Source of the DNA: Lithospermum erythrorhizon | Lineage: Eukaryota > Streptophyta > Magnoliopsida > Boraginales > Boraginaceae | Assembly (NCBI GenBank): GCA_019722365.1 | Contig: JADFUC010000481.1 | Span: forward strand, 24,783-88,782 | Length of the DNA stretch: 64,000 nt | Direction: 5' to 3' | In this document: positions 35,440 through 47,600 of the stretch, piece after piece | Position numbering within the stretch: the first letter of the stretch is position 1 | How the letters are laid out: each line of letters opens with the position of its first letter | Notes under the pieces: generated by a model | Database searches by the model: none | The model's input: the letters and a program-made list of their open reading frames with translations, nothing else | Told to the model about the DNA's origin: nothing | Made by a program: the position numbers and the translations under genes

Positions 35440-35900
35440 GAGGCAGGGGTTTGAATTTTGTATCAGTCTTCAATGGTGGAGTCGGGTAGGAGTCGGATTG
35501 TATTTACAGGGAATGGAGTCGGGTTTGAGTCGGGATGTATGGAGGCAGTTAAGTCGGGATGTATGGAGAGCAGTGCAGTCGGGGTTTATGGAGACGGGTT
35601 TGAGTGGGGTATGTATGGAGACGGGTTTGAGTCGGGATGTATGGAGTCGGGTTTGAGTCGGGAGTTTATGGAGGCGGGTTTGATCGCGATGTATGGAGAC
35701 GGGTTTGAGTCGGGGTTTATGGAGGCAGTGCAGTCGGGGTTTATGGAGACGGGTTTGAGTGGGGTATGTGGAGACGGGTTTAGTCGGGATATGTAGACGG
35801 GTTGGAGTCGGGATGTGTGGAGACGGGTTTGAATCCGGGGATATGTGGGAGACGGATTGCCAGGTCGGTTGAAGCCGAAAATATCTTGGGCTTGGTTTTG
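35440..35900 (+). repeat. 27-bp subterminal tandem array, about 15 copies
   Basis: Variants of GAGTCGGGATGTATGGAGAC followed by GGGTTT repeat head to tail. The long frames on both strands here (35458-35796 plus, 35470-35985 minus, with repeated RLH/PVS peptides) come from the repeat period being a multiple of three and are not genes. The array sits just inside the right TIR of the CACTA element. Confidence 0.85.
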
Positions 35901-36046
35901 AGTGCGAATGGAGGCGGAGTAGTGATTTAGAGACGCATAAAGGCGTCGGGTGTTCCACGTCTGAAATGCAGATACTCCGTGGCAAATAGGAGCGGTTTGG
36001 AGGCCGGGATCGGGGCGATCTCTTTTGCCAATTTCTAGTAGTATAT

Positions 36047-37633
36047 TATAGCTTTTAAAAGGAGGCGGCGTCTAGCATCTTTCTACTTCAAGTAAAATGA
36101 AATTATTATTGGTGTAATTTGTGTCCCTATTAAATTAATGGAATCACTTAGTACTTTTTTCCCTTGATATTTTCATTCTGGTCTTAAATTAATGCTATAT
36201 TTGAATTTGGATGAATCAGGAAGAGTATAAATATTGAAAATTAATTTAGGGGAAGATAATTATGGTGAATTAGGGAGAATAAATTAAATTGTTGTTTTAA
36301 TACAATAATTTCGATTGAGGAAGAATGTATTAAAATGTTTGATAAATATTGTGCTCCTTCATTTTTCCTAGATTTGGGGGGAACGATTATAGAGAGAGTG
36401 AGGGGTAATCGAGAAGGATAAGGGGCAATGAATGTCCTAGGAAAATTAATTAAGTGTGTTCCCAAACAAGAAAAATTAATAAATTATCCTTGATTTCCCG
36501 ATCCTCTTCAAAACAAATTGACCATAAGAAATAGTTTCATTCCATCCTCTTTGATCGACTTTGTTATCTCACTCTGACCAAAATTAGTTGAGCACTACCG
36601 TTTTTCGAGAATCTGAAACATCGTGATACTTTTTTATATGCATTGCCGAAAATTACAAAAAATAATATAATGAAAATATTTTTAAAAACCAAATTCGATG
36701 ATATCGATTTTATATTTTTTGGTTAGTAAATAAAAGAAATTTGTGGTTAAAAATAGCAATGCGATTAAATATCGTGAATTAATTTGAAATAGAGGGGAGT
36801 AATTAGCAAGAAATCTAACAAATGATGTTCCAATTGGTCAAATGTGGGCAAGGTTCTAACCTAACAAGATCCGGTACCTTTTATCCATCGTCCATAAAGA
36901 ATAGTTTGCCTAAATTTAGCTTCACTAGTATACCAGAAACAATAATTACTGTTTTTATGAATTGGAATAGAGTAAATAAAGACGAATTTCGGGGGTTGCA
37001 GTGCAAGCCCACCTAATGTATCATGCAATTTTGTTAAACACCATTTTTTTAGGCAATAAAAAAAATTTATGGTCATTGTGAGAATTCTATTTTTAGATTT
37101 CCTTCTTACGATTAATATTTTGTGACTATTAGATTAATCTAATCAAAACAAAAAGTATCAATCATATTTGTGAAAATATACATTGTGTACATATACATAG
37201 TTTTCTTACTAGTATAGTATATCAGGTCCAATATATCAGACCAAAGTATATTATTATCGGATGTTGAACGAATAATATTAAAAAGACCTAAAGCACTAAA
37301 GCAATTTCAATAAAAGATTTGACATTATTAAAAGACTATTACAGAGTATTTTTTGAATAAATAACATAAATTGTTTGATATATTACAATGTTTTTAAATT
37401 TAACACTGACATTCACAAATTAACTACTCCGTATAAATAATAAATATCTATAAAGTGACCATGTGAACGACAATACAATAAGGAAAACATATACCATAGA
37501 ATATGTACCCTCACTCTAATTAATCCTAAGAATTTGTTTTTTATTTGGTCGGTTTGACTTTCGACTCATGAGAAAACTATACGACGCCTTATTTTATTTT
37601 CTTAATAGAACAATTAAAAGTTTCAATTAATGG
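36047..37633. other. AT-rich intergenic DNA, no supported gene
   Basis: Short frames (36241-36465, 36822-37016, 36861-37076) have no recognisable product. Nothing periodic or inverted of note was seen apart from the MITE that follows. Confidence 0.4.
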
Positions 37634-37809
37634 TATTCCCTCCATTCCAAATTGTATGTCTATTTTTCTTAAAATGAAAATTTCAAAATTGATTCTATTT
37701 TAGTTCAAATTTGTGAAAGTAAAATGGAGTAATGTGAGATGAATTTGAACTTTCCTTAAATTGTATGCAAAATTAAATTGGTCAAACAATTTGAAATGGC
37801 GGGAGTAAT
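37634..37809. mobile_element. Stowaway-like MITE, about 175 bp
   Basis: The left end TATTCCCTCCATTCCAAATT pairs with the reverse complement of the right end, TATTACTCCCGCCATTTCAA. The TIRs continue as AAATTGTATG and AAATTGTTTG. TA dinucleotides flank both ends and the interior is AT-rich and non-coding. Confidence 0.75.
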
Positions 37810-39160
37810 AATGTTAAGAGAATCATAATTAAATAAAAGAATTTAATTCGTATTTTAGCCTCACATCTTATAAGTATGCGTTCACATGTGGCTCTGGACT
37901 CTCGATTGGTTTTGAGCGCAGTCACTGTCTGTTATCGTTCGGTAGTAATTAACAATCATTACTTCGTTTCGGGGTGTGGTGTAATCTATTGCTCTAATTT
38001 CGGGGCTAATTACTCGGTTTTTTACATAAAAAAAATAGATTTTTCGGTGCAAAATGACTCTTTTGACAATTTAATATTAAAGTATAGGGGGCAATTTTAC
38101 GTAATTAAAAATAAAATTAGCCTTTTGTGCTACTTAGCTGTCTCTATATCCCTTTGCCCCGAACTTTCACTAACTATCACTTAACTAGTTTCTGACTTGG
38201 AATGAACAACTGACTACTCTTTTTTATGATCATAACTCTATAATTAGCTGAATACTCCCACCGAAGTTTTGATTCCATTGTTGATAATACTTGTTGAGTA
38301 TATAAAATTGCCCGATTCAGTTGATATTGTTCTATATGTTGGAAGCAGCCGTTACCCCTAATTCATGTGTACAATATTAGTTAATTCAATTTGTAATAAT
38401 TTTACATAGTTGGATGAACATGTTCAATGCACATTAGATTGTTAGTTCAATTTGATGGATTACACATATATGGTAGCACCTCTGAAATTCTTGCCAATTC
38501 AAGGTCAATCTTATGTTTAATGAATTGGATTGATAATTCAATTTTGATGGTTTCATTCGGTAGTTTGGTAGCACCTCTGACATTCTTGTCAATTCAATTT
38601 CCTTTCGATTTGACTGTTGGGGTTTTGGGGTTGGTGATTTTGGAGATGGTGCTAATTTTTAAGTTATCTCCAACAAAGAAGAAATATGTAGCATTAGTTG
38701 TAGAAATCGTTTATATATATTGAGTTGTAGGGTTGTTGAGTGTGAGTTGTTGGAGTTGATAAGTTGTTGAGTTGTAGTATTGTTGAGTTGTTGAGTTGAT
38801 CTTTTATTGTTTAATTGGTTGTGTTCTTTGGGGTTTGTTAGTTGTTGAGTTGTGATGTAAATCGTTGTCGTTGATAAGAGTAATGTCGATTGATTGTTGG
38901 TTGTTATTGCGGTCTTTTCTTGAATTATACGTATGTTATTGTTGATTGCCATCAAATGCTTGAATGTTCTGGCCCAGTAGCGAATTTATGAACTTACGTA
39001 AATGATAATGAAATAGGCTGATAAGATCTTAAGTTGAATAATGTTATGTCTGAAACTTGCTCTATGCATTATGTAATATATCGTCTACTTTGTGGTACAC
39101 TATTGCGTGATTGGAGTTAATTTCATTCATGAGATATATATTATTTAAGTTTCGCGATAC
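37810..39160. other. Unassigned intergenic DNA with a short duplication and GTTGA repeats
   Basis: An imperfect direct duplication carries GGTAGCACCTCTGA-ATTCTTG twice (about 38471 and 38568). At 38725-38850 GTTGTTGAGTTG recurs. Neither marks a gene. The frames at 37876-38184 and 38427-38723 have no recognisable product. Confidence 0.4.
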
Positions 39161-39606
39161 CTTTTTTTTATTATTTATGGGCGGCAATTTCGTTGCTAGG
39201 TTGGCAATTGAGTGCGGTTCCATCTCTCGGGATTGTTCGGGTGTTTGTGCGCTGGAGAGCTTAGGTGGCGGGTGGCGGTTGATCCTCGCTTGATCTCTTT
39301 ATTTTGTTGGATTGTAGTTTGTTGTTTGTATAGTTGTATTATTTTGGGATCTTTGTTTATTTGTAGGTTGATATATTGGTACTCTAGAGTTATGTTGTAT
39401 GTTGGTTACTGGCCCATGTGGTTGGGAGGCTGGCGATGGATTAACTTTTAACTTAAAAGTGTTTTTGTCGGGTTGTATATTGTTTTGTTGAGTTGTTTCG
39501 AGAGACGGGTTTCTTTTAAAATTAGTCGTCCATTGATTGGTAGGCTAAATTGTCGAAGTTTGGGGCGATTAACCTCGGGCGTCACGGCACAGGCGGAGTC
39601 GTTACA
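39160..39606 (+). mobile_element. 3' part of a gypsy-type LTR, forward orientation
   Basis: The right end AGGCGGAGTCGTTACA (39591-39606), preceded by GGGGCGATTAACCTCGGGC, matches the end of the family A/B LTRs. It directly abuts the gag remnant of a reversed element, so one insertion truncated the other. The left boundary is not clear. Confidence 0.5.
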
Positions 39607-40745
39607 ACCTCTCCCCACGAAACTTGGTACAATCCTTATTTAGATGCCATTTGCTTGGCAGCGAAAGCATCGTCTCCTCGGCGATCTGGATCACATTTCC
39701 CAGCGACCCACGTAGGAAGCGGTGGCGACTCTGCGAATCCCACAAATACCGCACGAAACCCACCCGGTTCTCGCACGGGCATCCGTACATGCGGGAAGGA
39801 GAGCTGAATGCTTCGAGACCGGCGGTGGAGCATTGCAACAACTACGTCTGGGTGACTCTGTGGCCGTCCTCCTCACGAAATCTGGAAGTAGAACCTACGG
39901 GTAGAATGCCTCACAATCAGACTCCTGCTTTTACCCGGCTTCGCCTCAGGTTCCGCCAACTCCGTGTATTAAATCGCGTTTCTCACAGCATGGAAACTAG
40001 TAAATGTCATCAGAAATGCGGTGGCGTATCTACATGTCAATCGCGTCTCTAAATCGATGATCTTGCTTACTTTCATCGAGATTACTCTGTGACCTCGTAC
40101 CAGTCAAAGAAATCGACTCTCCATCGCTTCGCCATATGCATTATCCAAGCCGATAGTTCTCTCGGAAAACATCCTCTCATTGGCGGTCGGAGATGCACTC
40201 AGATTCTCCCACCAATCACGAGCACCCTCGTGAAGTCTATATGTAGCGAAACGACCACCGGCTACTTGATACCCGTCATTTCGAAGATAGTCTTACGTAT
40301 ACGATAAACTCGATACTTTCAGTGGCGAACCGCGGAAGCCGGAGGATCCTGCTTGAGAAACCGATCAAAGAGTTTGCTCTGAAAATCAACCTCCCGTTGT
40401 GCCGCCATCTGGGCCTGCATAATACTCTCTCCCGAGGCCCTCGCAAATCACCAGCCCGGTACTTGTAATTGACTAGATGTACTCCCGAACCTGTGGTCAT
40501 TGTACATGCTCATCGCCCATTATATGTCACATGCCAGCTCGGCCACACGCCTCTGGCCCCCTCTGGCCTCTCGTGCCGAGTGCACGCTCGCAACGCAGGC
40601 GCTGCGTAAAGCTACTCGGTGGCATCCTCCGCGTCTACCTTGACGAAAGAAAAAGTACCGGGCTTTCGTGAGCCTTGATCCAAAAGCAACTAGAAGCTGG
40701 AAGAAATTAAAATAGACACATAACCGCCACGAGATAACTCAAAGA
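39607..40745 (-). pseudogene. Gypsy-type gag remnant with CCHC zinc knuckle, broken
   Basis: Reading the minus strand from the primer-binding site, the order is: MAAQREVDFQSKLFDRFLKQ with DPPA (about 40420-40345), a gag N-terminal motif; then HEGARDWWENLSAS (about 40210-40150), the conserved gag WW region; and near 39665-39620 a knuckle CFRCQANG-H-LNKDC (CX2CX4HX4C) that needs one base restored to stay in frame. These are the usual features of chromovirus-like Ty3/gypsy gag. Several stops and shifts are present and pol is missing, because the element is cut at 39606 by another LTR. Confidence 0.6.
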
Positions 40746-40753
40746 ATCTAAAA

Positions 40754-40771
40754 CCTAGGCTCTAATACCAA
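40754..40771 (-). other. Primer-binding site for initiator Met tRNA (reversed element)
   Basis: On the minus strand TTGGTATTAGAGCCTAGG follows the LTR end directly. It differs by one base from the TGGTATCAGAGCC primer-binding site common in plant gypsy and copia elements. Confidence 0.75.
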
Positions 40772-40774
40772 AAT

Positions 40775-41327
40775 TGTAGCAATGCCCAATTCGGCCGCCC
40801 AGGTGGGAATCATCCACGATCGAACGAGTCACCAAATCGATGGATGACTCATTTTTAAAGACAACCTGTTTTTAAGCGGTCGAGAAATGTCACAATAAAA
40901 TGCGAAAAGGCGGTTTTAAATAAAATAGTCAATGCATTTGGCGTACTATCACGCCGGTGATCCATAAAGGCATAAACTCCCAAAATACTTTACATCAGTT
41001 TGCGAAATACATGAAAGCCAAAATCAACTGGAGTTTGAAATTGTCTGGCCTTGATGAACATGACTAAAACGAAACAACAACTTCTGGCTTGACTAGACAA
41101 GGCTGTGAGGGATCATCACGCCGCCCATTATTTCACTTTTAAGCTCCAACCCACGATCGCACAGGCAGGCTGAAGATGTCAGTATGCGACAACGACACGC
41201 AACCGTGCCGCCCCGAGGCGAATAGGGTGTAAGCTGCGAAGCTTAGTGAATACTTATCATAGGGGGTGGGCGGAATCCACAAACAACGAAATGGTAAAAA
41301 TATAGCTAGGAGTCACACCATACACAT

Positions 41328-41384
<57 letters not shown>

Positions 41385-43150
41385 AAATAAAACCTCAAGA
41401 AAAAAAAAAAGATACATATCAAGGTAAGTAACTTATGATTTCAGGGAATTCTTATACATGCTATAACATAATACAATCCCAAGGTCTCGATAAATCGATC
41501 TCAAGGTAAAAATCATACATTCCGTGGAGCGACATATAAGTAACAAGCGTATACCGATAAAGAATCGACGAAGATAGAAATCACGTCCATGAAACTATAA
41601 CCACGAAGGTCAAAGCAGATACCCTGATTAGCTATCAATCATCGTCTCGATCTCTATTTATACCTCGAAAGCATCCAACGTCAACGATCTACAGCTCGAC
41701 CCGACTCGACATATCGACTATACAGCAATGTGCGTATAATGGCCTCGGCGCGGGGGGAGAACCTTACACTCGTACCAAGCGTACAAAGCCAATAACAACA
41801 CTTATTTCCGATATCGGAAGTGCGAGGCAATAACAACACTTTTCCGTGCGGTCTGCGAGGCAATAGCGACTACATTTCGATGCAGTCACGAGGCAATATG
41901 ACTACGCTCATTTGATACCGGTCACGAGGGGCAATAACCAGCGCAAAGTACGATGCGAGGCAATAGGCTTTTCGTGCAGTGCGAGGCAATAGCAACACTC
42001 AAATCATCCAACAATCTAAATGCTTAAATATCGACAAGTCAAATCAGCCGGAAAGCCTACACCTCGAAACTTGACTCGAAGCGGCGTCGAAATCACCTAT
42101 GATTCCAACTAAACATCTCCCGATAGCTCATTACTCGACTTCGACATCCGATCAACAAGGCCTTGCTGAAATTCCGCAATATCGTACTCAAATATCAATC
42201 ACAATCAATAATATTTACATACATAAGAATTAAAGTAATCACACAAAGCAATGTAAGTACACCAGCCTTGATTCAAGCAAATACATATATAAACATAACT
42301 ACTCACCTGGTAGTATATAAGCTCCACCTTGATCCTGTAGCGAATCTTTCCCCGCGTCAGCGCCTAAACAAGCGTTGAAAATTATAATTACTACTTATAA
42401 TATACAACTAAACGTATAGTCTTAACTACTTCTTATAGAATTATCTCGTATTTATACTCAGAAATAGCCAATAGTTCATATTATAACGTGCTCCAACTTA
42501 CAACAATTATAATTCTGAGAGCTTACTTATTTCTGGGGTAATATTCTTCGTGCATTAGCTTGACTAGCAATTCCAACCAATAAATCCATATAATCAGCAT
42601 ACATTTAAAAACCCAATTACGATACCGGCTTACGAAACCCTAACTTCATGTATTCTCTTTCCAATCAACATCAAACATCCAACATACTCTGAAAACAAGC
42701 ATATTAAATCCCCAGAAACATCATAATACAATTTTAAATTTTTTTTGAAAAAGTCGATCAAAAGTCAACTAACCCGATCAACGCATTTAAACCCCTAAAA
42801 TCAATTATAATCATTTACCCGATCACATTCAAGCCTAGATGATACTTGCATACTATGTACAACTTTCAAAATTCAAAACCAAAAAGAAATAAACTAAAGT
42901 CGACCTAAAACTTAAGAAAACATCCACAAAGCTTCAAAATTTCTTACCTTGTGAGTATAGAATGATAGAGGAAAGATGAAAATCAACTTTTAATGTCTTG
43001 AGCCACAAAATTTGGAAGAAAAAATTTCCAAGAGGGGTGAGGGAAGATGGAATATGGCGGCCCTGATAGGGGGGGAAGAAAGGGGATGGGTTTTGTGATG
43101 AAAGGGTAAGATAGTGGTGGTAGGTGAGATATTTAAGGGGAAAAATTAAG
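40775..43150 (-). mobile_element. 5' LTR of family B, reversed
   Basis: On the minus strand this LTR ends in GGCGGCCGAATTGGGCATTGCTACA, next to the primer-binding site. GAGTCACCAAATCGATGG, reading inward, matches the forward LTR ending at 13503. The interior holds a GCGAGGCAATAGC minisatellite (41820-42000) and an (AT)n tract (41332-41385). The far boundary is uncertain (43.1-43.3 kb). Its small frames are incidental. Confidence 0.65.
41332..41385. repeat. (AT)n microsatellite in the reversed family-B LTR
   Basis: A nearly pure AT run of about 54 bases, interrupted by TAAATA. Simple slippage repeat. Confidence 0.9.
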
Positions 43151-43179
43151 TTAAAAGTTCGGGGTTTCGGTTGAACATA

Positions 43180-44625
43180 GCTTCGTCTGCAATCTCAGTA
43201 AAACCCGATTTGAAATGTGTTATTCCAGAGGCATATATTACACTCTCTTTCATACCGTACTGGAATGCCATATATCGATACTATTCCAAAATTATTGATA
43301 TAAATCTCCGGGTCCCTTGGCAGAATAAATATAATTTAATAAAATCGCTTAGGCGTAGCGGGTTATTACGATTTAGCCGTACTTTAGACTAATAAAGGTG
43401 GCCTTGGTTTCAAACATCTTTATCACTTCAACCCTTGCTCTTGCGCATGATAGTTGGCTTATTCTCAGCTTTCCCAATAGCGCCCGTATGTCCTTTCCAA
43501 TCCAAAAGAAATACTTCTAACGACTCCCTTCTGCCCACGGGTAAACCCGAGCCCTTATTGGACTTGAAAAAGCCTTGATCTCGCGTCGTGTGTATGCGAT
43601 AATGAATACTATATCGATATACGGGTGATAGTGAGATCTAGGGGTGACTCCTCTAATCTAAAAGCTTTCTTTAACCCTGCCGGCCAGTCAATTTACCTAC
43701 GTTTGTTTAAAAGTTCTTATATTTTCTTATTGGAATAAAACTCTCCCCCGATTCCACTTTTCAGTTCGCGTTGTCTGCTATCCTCAAAATTTGTCCAAGC
43801 TGGGCGACAGATGACAAAATATAGCCCAAATACTCTTTTTGATCAAAGATCTCTACAATAGAGTTCATGTGAAATCTCTATCGATAACATGTGACTACCG
43901 TCCACTTTCTGCAAAATTAAATTTTAAAAATTGAAATAAACTTTGAAACTTTCGTTCCCCAAAAAATTAAATTTTTTCTTACCTTGAAACTCCTCTCAAT
44001 AGATTACCCACTATTGACCTTTTAGCATGTAAAAAGCTAAAATTAACTTTGTTATACATGTTAACAGAAGATGGGAGTAGCAAACATCTTTATATCGTTG
44101 TTCTTTATTCGGGATATTTGGTCCATTTGAGCATTTTACCGACCTACTTCTATTCAAAATTTTCTTTCCTCTTTAATTTCAAAAATTGAATACATAACAA
44201 CATCCCCTTGAGCTCACTTATTTTTGTAGTACTTTTTGGGTTACTTGGCTTATCGGGGAATCGAGTAAATGTCTTTAATCATGTGATCGCCAGTTTGAAG
44301 GGAGGCTGGATGACCATCAAAGTTAATCGCGTGAATGAAGCTTCAACATTCGATAAGCTTAACCTCTTAGCTCACCGACGCGGCTTACGCTGCGGGAGGA
44401 TTCACGAAGAACACACTCTTTTCTTTTGATAATTTGCTACACTTTATCTTCAGCCGGATGTGATAGATCTTGTCAAAAAAGGGGATACAAAGATTTATCT
44501 TGGCATTTTTATTGACAGACAGAAGTGGGTTTTTGAGATCTTCGTGAGGGGTTCGAACAACTGTGAGGCTGCCTCCCCTTTTTAGCTCAAATGATAGCAG
44601 CTACGATTGTGTGGATGCTCACTTA
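43180..44625 (+). pseudogene. LINE (non-LTR retrotransposon) 3' ORF2 remnant
   Basis: After the reversed LTR the plus strand reads NKYNLIKSLRRSGLL and then GGLGFKHLYHFN (43396 onward). In a shifted frame it continues LALLAHDSWLI-like and PNSARMSFPIQKKYF, then ALIGLEKALISRRV (about 43550-43595). This order is the region after the reverse transcriptase in plant LINEs. Farther on, LIFVVLFGLLGLSGNRV-VFN (44217-44280) resembles the LWxLWxxRN motif, and NNCEAASPFLAQMIA (about 44558-44602) resembles the RNase-H part. Stops and frameshifts are frequent. The 3' side ends where the family-A LTR begins. Confidence 0.6.
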
Positions 44626-44628
44626 CGT

Positions 44629-47600
44629 TTTACATTTAGATGGGAGTTTCATTGAGATTTAAGTACGGAAAGTGGAGAAATAAAGCGAAAACCAAGCGGG
44701 GCCTTACACCATCCTTAATATCCTACTAACCCGCTAATTAAATCGATGCATCCCTGAAACCCGTTCCCTATCTTTCCTCTTATAGTAGATTGGTACCCTC
44801 TTTGCATGAATTTTTTTCTTCCGTTTCGCTTCCCGATTCTTTTGTTGCTTAAGACAATAAAGTTGATTTTTAAATGCTTACCGTCTCGCCACGAATCAAA
44901 GGTAAGAAAGGTTGAATCTTTTGAGATATTTCTTGAGTTTTGAAGAGTTGACTTTTATTTGATTTTTGTTGACCTTGATTTTGGGACTTCAAAATGATAC
45001 ATATGGATCGTCTAGACTTAGATGACATGATTAGAGGTTATGACAATCGATTTTGGAGGTTGAAATATGTAGAAATTGATAAGGTTGACTTTTGGTTGAC
45101 TTTTGAGGAATTTAGTTTTTTAAAGGGTTGAAATGTTATAGAGGGAAGTATTCTCTGAGAACTTTGAAACCATCTCGAGTGGTAGTGATTATACTTGATT
45201 TTAGGGGTTGAAGTGTATTGATTGGATGGGACTGGCTTTTCTAAGTTTTTTTAAAGTTGTACGATGATGTTATGGAACTTTATTATAGTTATTTATAATT
45301 TGGATGTTTTGAGGTTGATTGGTAGAGGATATTGTTGAGTTAGGTTATTCCAAGTTGAGTAGTAATTGGGTTTTGAACTAAAGGTTGATTATAATGGGTT
45401 AATTAGTTGGCGATTGATTGTTGGATTGATTGGAAAGTGACTAACGTGTTATTGTTGGGATAATAAAGTGATGACCGATTTTGGGAGTTATGAAGTTGGT
45501 AAATTGAATGTAGTTAAGTTGGAATTTTAGAAGTGTATACTAATTCCGGGGATAGGATGATTGCTAAAAGTTAATTTGAAATGTAAGATGTGGTATGATA
45601 CTCGGGGTTTAAATAGATGTTAAGAGAGGTTATTCTACGGAATGTGTTATAATGTATAATTTCTTTGAATAGGAGTTGAGCTGGACTGCTGCGTGGAGTT
45701 ATCATTATTGCTTTTTGAGCTCGAGGTGAGTCTGAAATCTCGCGATGGGAACCCTTCATATATATATTATGTTATATAATTTGCATGTGTTGTCATGGGA
45801 CTATTTTGATATGTGTATTGTGATTATGATTTGATATTACATGTTCTTAAATTCTAATTTTATGATTCATATGATGAAATAATTGAGATTATCAGTTATA
45901 TTATTATGAGATAATTGAGATTATGATTACGTATCATGAATATTAGTGATTATAATTTATATTATGAGATCGTTGAGAGTATGATTAAGTATTGTAAGTT
46001 GTGGTTATACACGTGTCTTTGTATTACTTGTGATGTGTGTGGCTGTGTGTTGTGTGTGTGGCTGTGTGCAAATGTATTTTGATTGCCTTGTTTGTTATTT
46101 GCGGAGGCGTGGTGACCGAACCCGGGAGTTTGGTGTGGTGTGCATATTGTGTGGGTAGCCAGGTGGATTCGGGAGGTTTGGTGTGATATGCGCGTTGGGG
46201 GAGTGTGGCCTCGGTGGGAGGATGGAGTGGAGGCTGTCACGATTATTTGGAGGTGGATTCCTCGTATGTCTTATTTTTGGAGGTGGATTCCTCGTTTGTT
46301 TACTATTTGTGGAGGTGGATTTCACTCATTTGAAGTAACTTTGTGTGTCGAGGCTTTGTTTCCGCCCAAATGAATATGCATATGTTATATATATATATAA
46401 GTATGTGAATATATGTGATGGGATCGAGTCAAAAAAATTTCACTACTACGGGCTCGCTGATCTCGAGAATATTTGAATGAATCACATAGCTGATCTTTGA
46501 ATAAGCGCAGGGTGTGTATTTTTAGCACATTAAATTTCGAAAGTCGTATTTTTGTGCTTTTGACTTCTAAATGGTCGCTTAACAGCTTGAGTTAGTCGTA
46601 GTAGAAATATTGATTTTTTGGAGGAAAATTGGCAAAAAATTCGGATGCATTTTACAACAAAAATTAATTTTTTATAGACAATATTCGCAAAAAATTGGTC
46701 ATGACAAAAATGTTACATTTATAATATTATTAGATGGGTAATTAAAATAAAATTAACAACAAATAACTACCTGACCAGCACCACGGCCCTTGCGCATAAC
46801 GCCTAAAAATGATTATACGATTATAAAGTAATTCACCTTGAAATTTTTTTGGGTTGTTTCACGGAGTTGGACAATAATAAGAATGCGAGTTGAAGAGCTT
46901 TTTCTTAAATTGGGCATTAAATTTGAAGGAGGAGAAAAAATATTAGTAGAATGAGTGATTGAATTAGTAATAAGAGAAACAATTGCCATTGTATTATTAT
47001 TCTGCTTTAAGGTTGTGGTGCTCTGCCATTTATATGCTCCAATTATAATCTTTCACTTTTGATTGTTTTGTATAAATTGGAAATCGAGGCTTCCACATGA
47101 GTAAACTTCTCAAATGGTAAGCTTTAATTTGGGGAATTAGTAGGAAAAGAAAGGTAGAATGGGTGGGGAAGATGATAAGGTTGTTTTTGAGTAAATTTTG
47201 GCCACTAATGTAAAAATATTTGTCGAGTCTGTAGTTAGAAAATGAGGTATGAATTTAGATAATTAGAATAGTTGAATGTGTTTAATAAAATTATTTAATA
47301 AATTCTTTGTCAAAGTGATTATGTCTTAAAAGCTTAGTGTCACGATTTTCAAATGTTTTGTTCCAAAAAATAAACCTGGAATTACTATGTGAAAGGATTA
47401 AAATATTTTTTATTTTTCATAAAAAAATTGAAAAATTTAGGTGTCTATTTTTAAATGTTTTCAAAAATTCTCTATGGGCGGGCGTTTTGTGCCTGGAGTG
47501 CAGGAGTGATGATTGAGGTGGTGGCAGGGGATGCGTATAGCGGTGCGTGAAAATCATAGATGAGGCGGTGGTGGCATAGGAAGTCCTCGTCGGTCGTTCC

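Larger units (their letters stand above)
25549..36046 (+). mobile_element. CACTA (En/Spm)-derived region, degenerate, possibly two elements
   Basis: A TNP2-type transposase remnant (31250-34100, plus strand) defines the superfamily. The right edge, read inward on the minus strand, is TACTACTAGAAATTGGCAAA, a CACTA-like TIR with the first base changed. The left candidate CACATCGCTAAGAATGCAGG (25547 onward) shares GGCAAAAGAG with it but is weak. Subterminal short repeats built on GGAGTCGGG/GGAGGCGGG are dense at 34570-34810 and 35440-35900. They occur inverted (CCGACTCCGTCC, CCGTCTCC) at 30120-30490. Forward copies at 25610-25700 and 29400-29590 suggest an older element (about 25.5-29.6 kb) next to a second one (about 30.0-36.0 kb). 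No 3-bp target duplication was confirmed. Confidence 0.7.

Noticed and set aside
35470..35985. 171-codon minus-strand open frame with repeated RLH/PVS/TRLH peptides
   Set aside because: The frame follows exactly the 27-bp subterminal tandem array of the CACTA element; the period keeps all frames open. Not a gene.
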